Shown in pieces: positions 49,701-58,200 of a stretch of 64,000 nt of DNA. The notes under the pieces are model-generated. The model did not search any database, was not told the origin of the DNA, and saw only the letters and a list, made by a program, of their open reading frames with translations. The number at the start of each line of letters is the position of its first letter. Positions within the stretch are counted from its first letter, which is position 1. The position numbers and the translations under genes were made by a program. This DNA comes from Cladocopium goreaui (taxonomy: Eukaryota > Sar > Dinophyceae > Suessiales > Symbiodiniaceae), in NCBI GenBank assembly GCA_947184155.2, contig CAMXCT020006565.1:93771-157770 (forward strand). Reading direction: 5' to 3'.

Positions 49701-50332
49701 TAAGACGACGAATCTCAGCTACGATGGCCATTTTGAAAAAATTGGACATTTTCTGGGGAAAAGCGCAATGCAACAGATCTTGGAAACTGCGCGTTTTCAA
49801 TGCAGTAATTACTAGCAAAGTTCTCTACGGCCTAGAAACCTTGGAACCAACTGAGTCAGCTGGACGTCTTCTTAACACGTTCCAGCTCAAGGGCTTACGA
49901 AAGATTCTGAAATTACACACAACATACATACAACGCCACAACAACAATGAATACGTATACCGAAGGGCAAATGAAACCCTTAACGCGCCGACTACAGGTT
50001 TCGATCGAAAAATCAAACCTCTGACCGAAATTTTGGAGGAAAGAAAACTCAAATTACTCGGACACATCCTCAGGAGAGACAGAAACCACCCTCTTCACCA
50101 AGCAACTTTTTCAACAACATCCGCTCTCCCGAGAGAAACTGAAATGCGAAGAGTCGGAAGACCCAGACAGTTTTGGACCAGTAACAATATGCAAAAAGCA
50201 TGGGAAGTGATAAGAAACACAGACCCATCGGCACCCCAAATCCCATTCGACAGATATAACAGAGAGATACGGGAACGAATCATCGAACAAGCCCATCTTT
50301 ACCAGCCCCCTTTTCACAAAGGAAACGGTTGA
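46703..50332 (+). CDS. LINE ORF2: APE endonuclease + reverse transcriptase
   Basis: 1,209 codons, intact from an ATG at 46703. Residues 1-180 are a basic, His/Arg-rich leader. APE-type endonuclease (about 181-475): TLNCRG (185-190), LQETK (214-218), ILGDANARL (345-353), IDFILAP (437-443), SDHSIV (463-468). RT (about 670-1,000): KAPGPDG (690-696), NYRPISLLN (749-757), FLDWEKAFDKI (817-827), GIRQGCPLSPYLF (875-887), YADDTLI (921-927). The C-terminus has LLGHILRRDRNHPL and RRVGRPRQFW blocks typical of many LINE clades; no RNase H is seen. The enzyme nicks the target and primes cDNA synthesis there. Confidence 0.95.
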   Translation: MTAPFILGRQRQLNACPHHATNHSHTTPRCCKGKRGRRNILTRYHRYLEWKTSRSVHRRLWRNIKSSGSEAMRKVIATSSPGVAIQEANWLYDYPEISSKANKKHDNRSKSSSTRNYFREYACKRNVIHAWNCQKSRAENRKIEKHIRKTCHKKWQNPAKPPVSEPDTLVHTNSLPYGQTFVIATLNCRGLNEAGKREQIMEIMHQHKIDLIALQETKINHSIEELKVFRNQKYLFRFSSSVNKKTQAPEPQIPKAKAKANAQNNGTEHHGVGFVVGPKLQTALKDCIPYSSRLIQIKFHNHGPDLSFISQYAPHSGRPQEEKNHHWETLQNIIMDRPQNSPTYILGDANARLHGCVNEVEEQCIGHHVFDYGAQHVGSLPEDQKENRQLLIDFCLFADFLIMNTLFLNPTSKKCTFKETATEGFTAPWSPDRFAQIDFILAPRAFKNSILDISARTDIAFNSDHSIVTANLRVKLKAQPKNAPTTVVRFHQPTESQKQQYNDAIRHCFNASAESQHIYGVAKFVQTMKQAAERILPRKNKAINRSYISGTTWNLIEERQKTRENGDCVEESRLNKEVSKSAKRDKQQWKLNKLEDLTDCRECWKNIKFEKSNFTPNFYSMKDVHGNRVPNSQKASALADYLHYKHWGPNEVSTPIDNTKLMVLQNIQAEIGIFQSSEVTEAIHRLKTNKAPGPDGSIVELFKYLDSSNVDSLTNCLNALWRAKLVPDDFTQAHIASLYKKGDHENPENYRPISLLNVSYKIYAYILKSRLAMALEEHLSPTQFGFRASRSTIDPLFCLRRLTDVVEQGHDKLILIFLDWEKAFDKISHEKMFQSLHRMSIPVEILDAIKAIYQKPMFQVMHRDKFSSWLSQRTGIRQGCPLSPYLFIVTMHVLFHDVHRRFNDPRYAKTFQGINFHELLYADDTLILTKSFASANQYLHLIEEESQYLDLNLNKSKCCYIAFNCRGSIAFQNGDPMKSTDESTYLGASITRTVNPKHEIRRRISATMAILKKLDIFWGKAQCNRSWKLRVFNAVITSKVLYGLETLEPTESAGRLLNTFQLKGLRKILKLHTTYIQRHNNNEYVYRRANETLNAPTTGFDRKIKPLTEILEERKLKLLGHILRRDRNHPLHQATFSTTSALPRETEMRRVGRPRQFWTSNNMQKAWEVIRNTDPSAPQIPFDRYNREIRERIIEQAHLYQPPFHKGNG

Positions 50333-50348
50333 AGACTACACAGCTCAA

Positions 50349-50456
50349 ACTCAGTGTGAATGACTCTCAGTGTGAACTATTCTCAATGTGAAGCTCTCCA
50401 GTGTGAGACACTTTCAGTGTGAACTACTCTCAATGTGAAATATCATCAATGTGAAG
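50349..50456 (+). repeat. CTCAGTGTGAAG repeat array after ORF2
   Basis: Seven copies of the motif found after ORF1 (CTCAGTGTGAA, CTCAATGTGAAG and variants) fill the 3' UTR from just after the ORF2 stop. 3'-UTR repeats can serve as recognition sites for the LINE's own RT, but the copy after ORF1 needs another explanation. Confidence 0.9.
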
Positions 50457-50588
50457 GCTCTTAGCAATAATTGGAAACTTGTTCTCTATACTTTCACAAG
50501 TGAGCGTGGCCTTAGGAGTGTATATCTTTTAATTCAAAGCTAGTTAGTGCCTACGACCTTTAGCGTTGACCAAGCTGGAGGTTTTGGC

Positions 50589-50599
50589 AAAAAAAAAAA
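50589..50599 (+). other. LINE poly-A tail
   Basis: Eleven A residues directly precede the second target-site duplication and mark the 3' end of the LINE. Confidence 0.95.
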
Positions 50600-50611
50600 C
50601 CTGTGTTTCGT
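50600..50611. repeat. LINE target-site duplication, right copy (12 bp)
   Basis: CCTGTGTTTCGT, identical to 44598-44609, follows the A tail and belongs to the gag coding sequence. Confidence 0.95.
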
Positions 50612-50742
50612 TCTGCTCCTGGTTCTCCTCCACCTTCCATCCTATTCATGATGGGCGATCCTGAGCCTAAGTGCAGTGAATTCATTCCTAGCGCACTAGT
50701 CTGGTTACTTGGTCCTTGTCCCTGGCTATTTCCTGGCAACAT
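50600..50742 (-). pseudogene. gag: Gag N-terminus, separated from the rest by the LINE
   Basis: From an ATG at 50742 the minus strand reads MLPGNSQGQGPSNQTSALGM and NSLHLGSGSPIMNRMEGGGE, then ERNTG, where the LINE begins. The reading resumes in frame at 44609. The 48 codons start about 30 bases after the primer-binding site, which is where gag should begin. The insertion separates start codon and body by 6 kb, so the Copia copy is now non-autonomous. Confidence 0.88.
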
Positions 50743-50773
50743 CGCGTCTAATTACACTACGCGTGGAGCACAA

Positions 50774-50787
50774 CCGCTCCGCTACCA
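50774..50787 (-). promoter_or_regulatory. Primer-binding site of the Copia element
   Basis: Directly inside the 5' LTR the minus strand reads TGGTAGCGGAGCGG. Its complement ends CCGCUCCGCUACCA. A tRNA ending GCUACCA fits initiator methionine tRNA, a common primer for Copia elements. The dinoflagellate tRNA sequence itself was not available to me. Confidence 0.8.
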
Positions 50788-51585
50788 TGCGAAAACCCAA
50801 ACAGACCTAATTACAACCACTAGTCGCAAACGCACGCAATGGGGGTCGGCCTCCGCCACGTCGAGTGTTTAACCAAAACACAAAACCCCAAAACAACGGC
50901 TTTCACTGCACCAGTCGCTCAACTCTTTTCCACACAGGAAACGACGAGAGCAAAGTAAGTTTGCTGTTCATGCAGCATGCACTGTGCTATGTTGGTCTTC
51001 TTGCACTTGTCCCGTCTTGAATACGGCAGCGGAATCACACAGATTCCAAACGCACCAAAAACATTCAGCTTCACATTGATGAATTCATGTTGGTTGAATT
51101 CATCACCATTTCCAAAACATTCTCAAATAACTTCAAACTCATCACAAATTCCAAAAACGATCTCTTCGTCCACAAACTTCTCAAAAAAACATCATGCAGC
51201 TTCCAGAAAAAATGCAAAACGCAGTTTGGCAGAAAATAAATTGGTTTGTTGTTGTTGACAAACGACATGCACATCCAGGAAAGATAAAGTTGCACCACAA
51301 CCGTCCAAATTCACTTGCAAATGCCGCGCATGCAGCAAGTGAGTTTCGAAAACAACGTTTGACCTTCTTGTCCATAAGCATCATCACCAAAATACTTTGC
51401 ATTACCATGCAAAGTCCAGAAAACAACAAAAAATACATCGTTCCCAGATGTTATTCCACCATTCTGCAGCAAATCCAGAGCTGTGCACAAAGAAGACATT
51501 GTTGTAACCAAATTCCACATGCCATATCAAGTTGTCAGGGGAACGTAGCACATGTTCACCGTATCAACGGGAGTTTATACTTCCA
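50788..51585 (-). repeat. Copia 5' LTR
   Basis: 798 bases, TG...CA on the minus strand, matching 33,543-34,336. Divergence is low except for one patch of about 40 bases (near 51,158-51,200) where the two LTRs differ at roughly a dozen places. No TSD partner at the outer end (minus strand CACTA) is found at the other side (ATGCT). Confidence 0.9.
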
Positions 51586-51694
51586 TAGTGGTCTAAGGTG
51601 AAAAAGACGGCGCGGTAACAGCACTCAGGTACACTCAGAGTCCGCTCAGTACTGCTTTTCCAATCATCATATTGCACCGAAATTGTTAGTGGCA

Positions 51695-51907
51695 CTACCA
51701 TGCTAGTGCTCTTGCATTGCATCTTCGTGACATGGGAGAAAATACCCATATATGGGAGTTGCAGTGCCTTTGGCGGAGTATACCACTTTCAAAACTGAAT
51801 CCAATGCGATCGAGTTCGCGAAGGGCGAGCTCGACCGCATGGATGCAGGCTTGCAAGCGTTGCGCAGCTGGAGCGGTCAACTTGGCAGGTGTTAAGATCA
51901 ACTGCAT
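51695..51907 (-). CDS. Small coding-like fragment behind giant gene B
   Basis: The minus strand reads LILTPAKLTAPAAQRLQACI followed by HAVELALRELDRIGFSFESG. It is helical and protein-like, in a different frame from the ORF at 51,917-52,396 just upstream. It may be a frameshifted continuation of it. Function unknown. It runs up to within 110 bases of the Copia 5' LTR. Confidence 0.3.
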   Translation of the reverse strand: MQLILTPAKLTAPAAQRLQACIHAVELALRELDRIGFSFESGILRQRHCNSHIWVFSPMSRRCNARALAW

Positions 51908-51916
51908 TAGATGCGG

Positions 51917-52396
51917 TCAATGATCATGGTAGCTTGCTTGGTTGCATTGGTGTAGGAATACGAGCGTTTTTCTCTGCCCAGGGACCAGGTCTATCCTCAA
52001 AGTGCACAAAAGAGGTTCTGGACAGGCAACTTGTGTCAGCTGTGTAAGGTCTTCAGTCCGGTGCTGTTGTACGCTCGCATGCATGAGCTGTAGCTGTCGA
52101 CTAATCACTTCTCGTTCTGTAACGTTGGCACGGGCTTCTAGTCGAATGCGCAGACTTCTTGAGCAACAGCAGGCTGTGCGAATGTCTCTGCAGTCTTGCT
52201 CGTTGATAACACCTGCAAGGAGTTCCGTTTGCTGCAATACGGCGTGGGTGTCTTCCAAAGTTCTGAGAGTGTTCGTCAGTCTGTACACATAGTCCTGCAG
52301 TAAGAGGAGATCCTGTGCCTCATTGTGAATCTGGGGTTCCTGAGGCAGGCATACTACTTCGTTTGATTGCACGGAGCTCATATGGTCGGGTGACAT
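51917..52396 (-). CDS. Small ORF 3' of giant gene B, helical, unknown
   Basis: 159 codons from an ATG at 52396: QDLLLLQDYVYRLTNTLRTL, LEDTHAVLQQTELLAGVINE, RIRLEARANVTEREVISRQL, LMHASVQQHR. It is strongly helical, coiled-coil-like in the first half, with a Cys cluster (ACCCSR). No family recognised. It shares position, and weakly the 'arginine cluster - E..R - AS-x-QQ' pattern, with the ORF at 24,651-25,064 behind giant gene A. Both may therefore be members of a downstream gene that travels with the giant gene. Confidence 0.45.
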   Translation of the reverse strand: MSPDHMSSVQSNEVVCLPQEPQIHNEAQDLLLLQDYVYRLTNTLRTLEDTHAVLQQTELLAGVINEQDCRDIRTACCCSRSLRIRLEARANVTEREVISRQLQLMHASVQQHRTEDLTQLTQVACPEPLLCTLRIDLVPGQRKTLVFLHQCNQASYHDH

Positions 52397-52608
52397 TCAA
52401 GCAATGCAGGTACTGGATTGCCTGAGCAAGACAGCAACGGGCGCCATGGCTTGATGTGCTTTGACATCTCACTACACTACCATGCAACGTTTAAAGACAC
52501 AAAATGACAAACAACCCATAACAGGATAATTAGTATAACCGCCCTCCCCGCCTCCCGTCCCATGCTCGATTCTGCATGCTGAGAACATGGTAGCCGCAGC
52601 GGGCAGTA

Positions 52609-52763
52609 ATCAACCATGAGTACCCCATGGTGACAACGCCGCTCAACTTTACTGTCACCAATATATCTTGTGCTGGCAATCCTATGCTGGCTCCAGCATG
52701 TCGACTGGAAAAGGGGAGTGGCAGGCAGTTATCAACCATGAGTACCCCATGGTGACAACGCCG
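52609..52763. repeat. 33-bp direct repeat pair, 122 bp apart
   Basis: ATCAACCATGAGTACCCCAT followed by GGTGACAACGCCG occurs identically at 52609-52641 and 52731-52763. Each copy contains the small palindrome CCATG...CATGG. Between them an ATGCTGG-CT-CCAGCAT hairpin lies at about 52,684-52,699. No gene; probably the 3' flank of gene B. Confidence 0.85.
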
Positions 52764-52834
52764 TTCAAGTTAGTTGAAGTTGGATGCTGATTGCTCTTCG
52801 TGGAACTTGGGTACTTTGTGTCATTTGGTGCGTT

Positions 52835-55166
52835 TTATTGGAATTGTTCGTGTGGTGTAGTGCGAAGGTCTCGACTGCTACTGGCACCACTCGCGCTCGC
52901 AGTGGCAGAGGGTGGCTCACTACTCTCCGCAGGTTTCATCATTTGGGCTATGAGCGGGTGAGTATGCTTATCGCGCAGGATGCGTGTGATTTCGCGGGTG
53001 AATGCGGCAGGGTCATCAACTAATCGCTTTGCTTCCTCCAGTGGCTTGTCTAGAACAATGGCAATAAGCATTTCCCTGCCATCTTTGTGGATGATGGTCG
53101 GTCGTCCAGCTTGTATCTCGACAAGGATTGCTACTGCCTTGTTTTCGCACAGAGTGCGCTCCCATTCTTTCAGTGCCCTTTGCGCTAGGTATCAGTCTGT
53201 GGTGGGGCTTTCAGGGCAGCTGGTGTTCCTAACGCTTGTATGAAGGGGCTGTCCGGAGGAATGGGGGGCGGAAAATGCCGAATGGCCGATATGGCACGCT
53301 GAAGGTCATCTGCCTGTACTTCATAGGAAGTGGTCGTTTTTTATTTACTGCAGGTTCGGAGTCAGCCCATAGCTGTTCCAGCGTATATCCAGGTTTTGGT
53401 TCCATAACTTGCGGTTCCACACTGCATGATGGGACCATTGAGGCGCGTCATGGTTGATTTCAACAGAGTCTCGTTTCATGTCGTATTCCTTGAGCATATC
53501 GTCTAATTCTTGCAAACTAGCAGTTCTGTGAATGCAACATTGTCTGACAGCGCCATCGATGTGGAGTGGCCATCCTACTGGCATGTGGGAGTCTTCCAGG
53601 AGCCCATCGCCATTTTGCTCTATGATTGTACCCAACATGGGGACATCAATAGTTGCTTTCAGGCTGACTTGTGCGCGTTTGCACTTCCATGTATCAGGTG
53701 CCAACAGGCCTCTGCTAGCCAACAGCTGAAGCGACTGGAATTGCGGTTGGTCAGTCGCTGGTAACACTTCTTCTTTGATGACTAACTTGAGACCATGAAG
53801 CGGTTGGGCTTGCTCCTTGTGAGGGTCTTGAGATTGCTGAGAGGTAGGGTCCTTAGGTGTTGTGTCCTCAAACCAAGTAGGGCGGACTGACTGGACTCCT
53901 ATGGGGCTGCCAGAACTCACAGTTTTGATGCTTTCTCTGCGTAGGCTATGATAGACAGGCGGGATCATCCATGCTGGCACAAAGACTGTGATGAACTGCA
54001 CATTCCAAATGACCTGCAAATTCTGCGGCTTCACTTCAGGCGTGATGCATCTTACCTGGCCATCGATCACTCTGGTATATGACTCAGAGCGGTCAAAGGA
54101 TGCTGTGACTTTCAGGCCTGAGTAAAGTTCTCTGAACCAGTATTCCTTGAGCATCAGAAGGAAAGATGAGGTGCCCTCACTTCCATTACGTGTCTGGCTG
54201 GCATTAACAGAGTTACCATCCATTCAGCTAAGAATTCAATCATCTTGACTTCAAGTTTGGGGAGGATGGCTTGAACTGCTCGGAGGGCGCCTGCAATGTC
54301 CGGAACATGTTTACGTGAGGGAAGTCCTACTGTGCGCTTGGCGTACTCGTCCGCAAAATAAAGTCTGCACAATTTTGAGACCCATTGGCTCGGTTTCTCC
54401 ATATCGATGGTAATTTTGGCAAAGGGCCATGGGTCTGGGAGCGTCGATAGGCAATGCAATAACTCAGAGGTGAGGTCTGCTGATATTACTGGGAGGGCTT
54501 CTCCTTGTGGGCGATAATCAACAGGAGGTCCAACCATGCCTTTACTTCTTTGCGTGTGGGTGCGGGCGGCACTGTGCACAGCTTGGATGGTGGTTTCGTA
54601 TTGGTTGACCATAGCTCTCAGGTATTTACATGCGCGGACAGCTGCTTTTCTTGTGCTCGGGCATCCTCTGGCTGGTTCTTGGCGGCTACTGCAAGAATGT
54701 CCCTCGCTTCTTCTTCTGGCGACCGTTTGGGCTCCGCATCAGGTGTAGGTGCATCAGGAGCGGTACCTTGAACTGGTGCCTCTGCTGCGCGTGGCAGGTG
54801 GTCTGTTGGGTGTATTCGCCATCCATCAAAGAAATATATGCCAGGCAGGGACAGGATCTCCTGGTCTGGGCCTGTCTGCGCTACTACATTCCCGGTGCGT
54901 GCTTTATAGAGAAAGGGAGATGTTGCTTGGGGAGCCACTTGTGTTGGGTTCGTAAGCCTGCTTGAATTTCTTGGAAGCGCGCTCTGTCCAACCAGCGAAG
55001 GTCTGACCCTCGGACCAATATCAAACGGTACCTTGCTCGCTTTACCTCATCAGCATGCTGATCGTAGTATTGGTTGGCGATAGCGAGGGGCGGGTATTCC
55101 CAGTTTGGTGGTGAATTCAGTGACCAACGGCTTAATTGCGCAAGATTCTCTTGTACTGGGTCAGGG
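52835..55166 (-). pseudogene. Giant gene B, C-terminal part, multiply frameshifted
   Basis: Past the stop at 55167 homology to gene A continues in other frames. PPLAIANQYYDQHADEVKRA and RYRLILVRGS (about 55,100-55,000) match PPLAIAM...RYRLVV of A. LSLPGIYFFDGW (about 54,830) matches VIPGIHYFDAH. MLKEYWFRELYSGLK with QVIWNVQFITVFVPAWMIPP (54,223-53,345) matches YWFRPILSELIGS...LLAWFPASWASK. Further frames follow: GYTLEQLWADSEPAVNKKRP (about 53,400) and RALKEWERTLCENKAVAILV with MLIAIVLDKPLEEAKRLVDD (53,190-52,835). At least four shifts separate these pieces. The full protein would have exceeded 2,600 residues. Confidence 0.6.
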
Positions 55167-55253
55167 TCAAATTCCGGCCACTTCCAGTGACCAACGGCTT
55201 AATTGCGCAAGATTCTCTTGTACTGGGTCAGGGTCAAATTCTGGCCACTTCCA
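55118..55253. repeat. 67-bp tandem duplication that truncates giant gene B
   Basis: CAGTGACCAACGGCTTAATT and the following 47 bases are repeated head to tail (units 55118-55184 and 55185-55251) with one mismatch. Since 67 is not a multiple of three, the second unit read by the minus-strand gene is out of frame and produces the TGA at 55167. With a single unit the reading would pass into LNSPPNWEYPPLAIAN, homologous to gene A. Confidence 0.9.
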
Positions 55254-58200
55254 TGTCGTTTCTCCCCTCCGTAGGCCCCCGATGCCGTAGGCGATGGTGG
55301 CAATCACCTGTGCCATGCCCATGAGCCCCATCATGTCCAGAGGTGAGACTAGCAAGGTTAATGATTTGGACCGGGTGAGTCCTACAGTGATTCTGCCCAG
55401 GCAATCTTCTGTATCCTCTGTAGGAGAGCCATTGGAGTAATATTTAGTGTTGAGAAAACCAATGCTGGGCTGAGCCACGATTGATACCTGTGCTGTTCCT
55501 CCGGCTGAATTGGCGATTGTCTCGACACGCAAGGTACGCACATAGTCTCTTTTGAGCACGGAGCGATTCAAGTTGTTCTTATGATCAGTTGCTGTGGTCA
55601 TTGTAAAGAGTCCATCCGCAAATCCAGCATTACAAGGGAAGGAGGTGAGGACCTCTGACACAAGAGTCTCTAGGTCAGTCGCTACCAAACCGTGTTTTCT
55701 AGCATTGGTATCCCAAAGCACTAGCTGAAACCCTGGTGGTTTGTCTGGTAGTCCTCCCGAGGCAAAACTGCCTAGTTCCCATAGGCCATTTATCTGTCTG
55801 CAGAGGGCGGGGTATCTTACTGCAACCACTGCATGGTATGTAACAGGGCTAACTCTGGAACTGGAGGGAAGCATTAACCCCCAAGCATGGATGTCACTCA
55901 CACCAGCGGTTTGGGAGTTTAAGGTTGCTTGTATGTCCCCAGCCATGGGCAGGAGGGTAGCGGCATGTTGCAAGATCCAGGCAAGGCGCACAAGAGACCG
56001 TGGAAGGTTGAGAACAGCACCCTCCAGCAGTTCCGGTTCTACGAAACGGGAGTGCCGTCGCATAGTGGGCTGCGTTGCTTTAAATACGGCTTGGAGGCCT
56101 GGAAGAACAGCGCTGGCTACTTGGAGATCTTCCTCATCCTGTGGCGATAGCTGACTTGTCCATAGCCGGCCTAAAGTGGACTGCCCTCGTTTGAGAATTT
56201 GACTAAGAGTCGTCAGACCTTCATTGGCCGAACCATCTAGCAGTCGAGTCATAGCATCGGCAAGGGTGGCTGGCGTGTAATAATTGCGGTTGCTTCGCAG
56301 GCCATGCTTTTTGGCGAGCAGTAGTTGTCGGGAGCGCTTTGCGTTGCGAGCTGCCCGATCAATGCCGCCGGGTGTCTGCTCTGAGTCTCCTGTCCACAAT
56401 ACCAGAGGTTGCTGCCTCAGCAGGCTGATAACTGCAATTTCTCGGTCAGTGCCATACTGCTGGCCTTCATCAATGACCAGGAGGGAAAGCTCTTGCATAA
56501 AACCACCCATTGTGGACCATTGCATGGTAAGATCCTGGGCTACCGTTCCCCCGGTGGCTAAGATTAGCTGACACTTGTGCAACATTTGCCTTCTTTCTTT
56601 GGGGTGGATATCAAATTTTGTGTGGGAGTAACTGCTTTTGTTGCGCTCTTGGTCTCCCACCAGCCTACCTATGCGCCCAAACACCCCCGACGGGGGGTCG
56701 AGCCATAGGAGGAGGTCAGCAAAAGATCTAGTACCGGAGTTCTCTTTACAAATGAACAATATCTTAAGGCTGTCGGTGGTATCGATCTCAATCAGCGCCA
56801 GGATAAGGATTGCCATCGATTTCGACTTGCCTGCTCCGAAGAGCCCTTGGATGCACAGATCGAGCCGGTTGGTGAGCAAAGCCATTGTCACTGCACAGAG
56901 TGTGCCTAAAACATGTCCGTCAATTTCAGCAGCAAAAGATAGCGCTGTGGAGCGGGTCCAGGGGTGATGCTCGCCTTCAACGTGACATGGAGTTAGCACT
57001 AGGTGCAGCAACTGACCGCACAAATGCAAGAAATGTGATCTTTTGTTGCCCTCCATTCCCTCCACTGCTGTTTGGACATTATAGATGCCTAGTCCCAGGT
57101 GATACCTGCACGGGGAGGTTTGCGCGACAGCTGTAAGCTCGCGGGTGGGCTTGGTACATCCAAACATCCACATTGTGTGGAGAAAAAAGACCTTTGGAAC
57201 CGGACTGTTTTGCCCCTGGACTGTTGCATCAATAGGGTCCAGGCATTGGCCAGAATCAGTGTACAAGTCTTGGAGGGTTTCAAGCTGTTCCTTTGCAAAG
57301 AACTTAATGGCTGGTACGGTGAGGAAGGCGACCTCAATGAATTTAGGGTTACATTGTCTGTATATACGTGAGGCTGCCAGCTCATCCTTCTTTTTGGCTG
57401 CACGCGGTGTGATGGCGAGGACCAAACCAAATAGGACTTGGAGGTCATCTCCGTCATCAGCTGGTGCTTCTGCTGTGCCAACCATGGCGATGAGCCTACC
57501 CGTGCCAATGGGGCTGACTTTGTGATGGTGCGCATCGCTGGCAAGTAGGCTAAACACATCAGTTTTACCAAGGCTTGGATGTCGGAACGCGAATGCATCC
57601 TGTCCGCCTTTGACTCTCCAGTGGCCAAACTCGCTGCCTTTGAAGAGGAACTCCAGGGCAATGGGTTGTGATGGCTGTCGAACCGGTCCTGCACTTTGCA
57701 TTGTTAACCCTGTTTCATTATAGCCTTCATTAGGACTGAGCATGGGCAGGTAGTAGTCTAACATGTAGACAGCCATGGGCAGGGGTAGGGTACCAAGGAA
57801 CTGTTGGACCATGGTGGTATAATTATGCAAATTGGCCCTTGAGGAGATGGTAACCGTTGCCAACCCGGCTAGGTATTGGGTAGCTTCTTGCTCAGTTTTG
57901 ATCTCTGCGTTATGGACAGCAATTTGAGCAACCAGTGCCTGTGTTGTGGTTTCAGGTAGCTCGCACATTTCCGCTAGCTCACGCAGGAGTTTTCTGGCAG
58001 TTCTTGGGAGCTCAAAACTGCACCATGAGATCAGACGAAGAGGAGCTTGTGAGTACACTTCAAAGGGGAGTACCCCTGGGATGCCTTCCAGCTGTTCCAT
58101 ATCCGGTCGTCCTTCTGGGAGGGCAACCCTAGTCCAATGCGAGTAGTTATGCTGTGCAGTGCCAAGGTACGCTCTCCATCCTGTGACATGCGTGATTTTA

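Larger units (their letters stand above)
44610..50599 (+). mobile_element. Full-length LINE (non-LTR retrotransposon), 5,990 bp
   Basis: The plus-strand element starts directly after the target duplication with AGGCTCAAGGGG, carries ORF1 (44,677-46,176) and ORF2 (46,703-50,332), and ends in an 11-base A tail at 50,589-50,599 followed by the second 12-bp duplication. Two coding regions without stops, a perfect duplication and a clean tail mark a young insertion. It disrupts gag of the Copia element in the opposite orientation. The first bases GGCTCAAG equal the last eight of the dinoflagellate spliced leader, so the template RNA may have been trans-spliced. Confidence 0.93.
33543..51585 (-). 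mobile_element. Copia-type LTR retrotransposon, 18 kb, with nested LINE
   Basis: Minus-strand element: 5' LTR 50,788-51,585, primer-binding site 50,774-50,787, gag from 50,742, pol 36,917-42,670, an extra ORF 34,739-36,244, polypurine tract 34,339-34,347 and 3' LTR 33,543-34,336. The order protease, integrase, RT, RNase H is that of Copia (Ty1) elements. Without the LINE (44,610-50,599) and one 12-bp duplication the element would be about 12 kb, large for Copia because of a long W-rich leader, a methyltransferase-like tail and the third ORF. No 5-bp target duplication is visible at the outer LTR ends. Confidence 0.9.
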
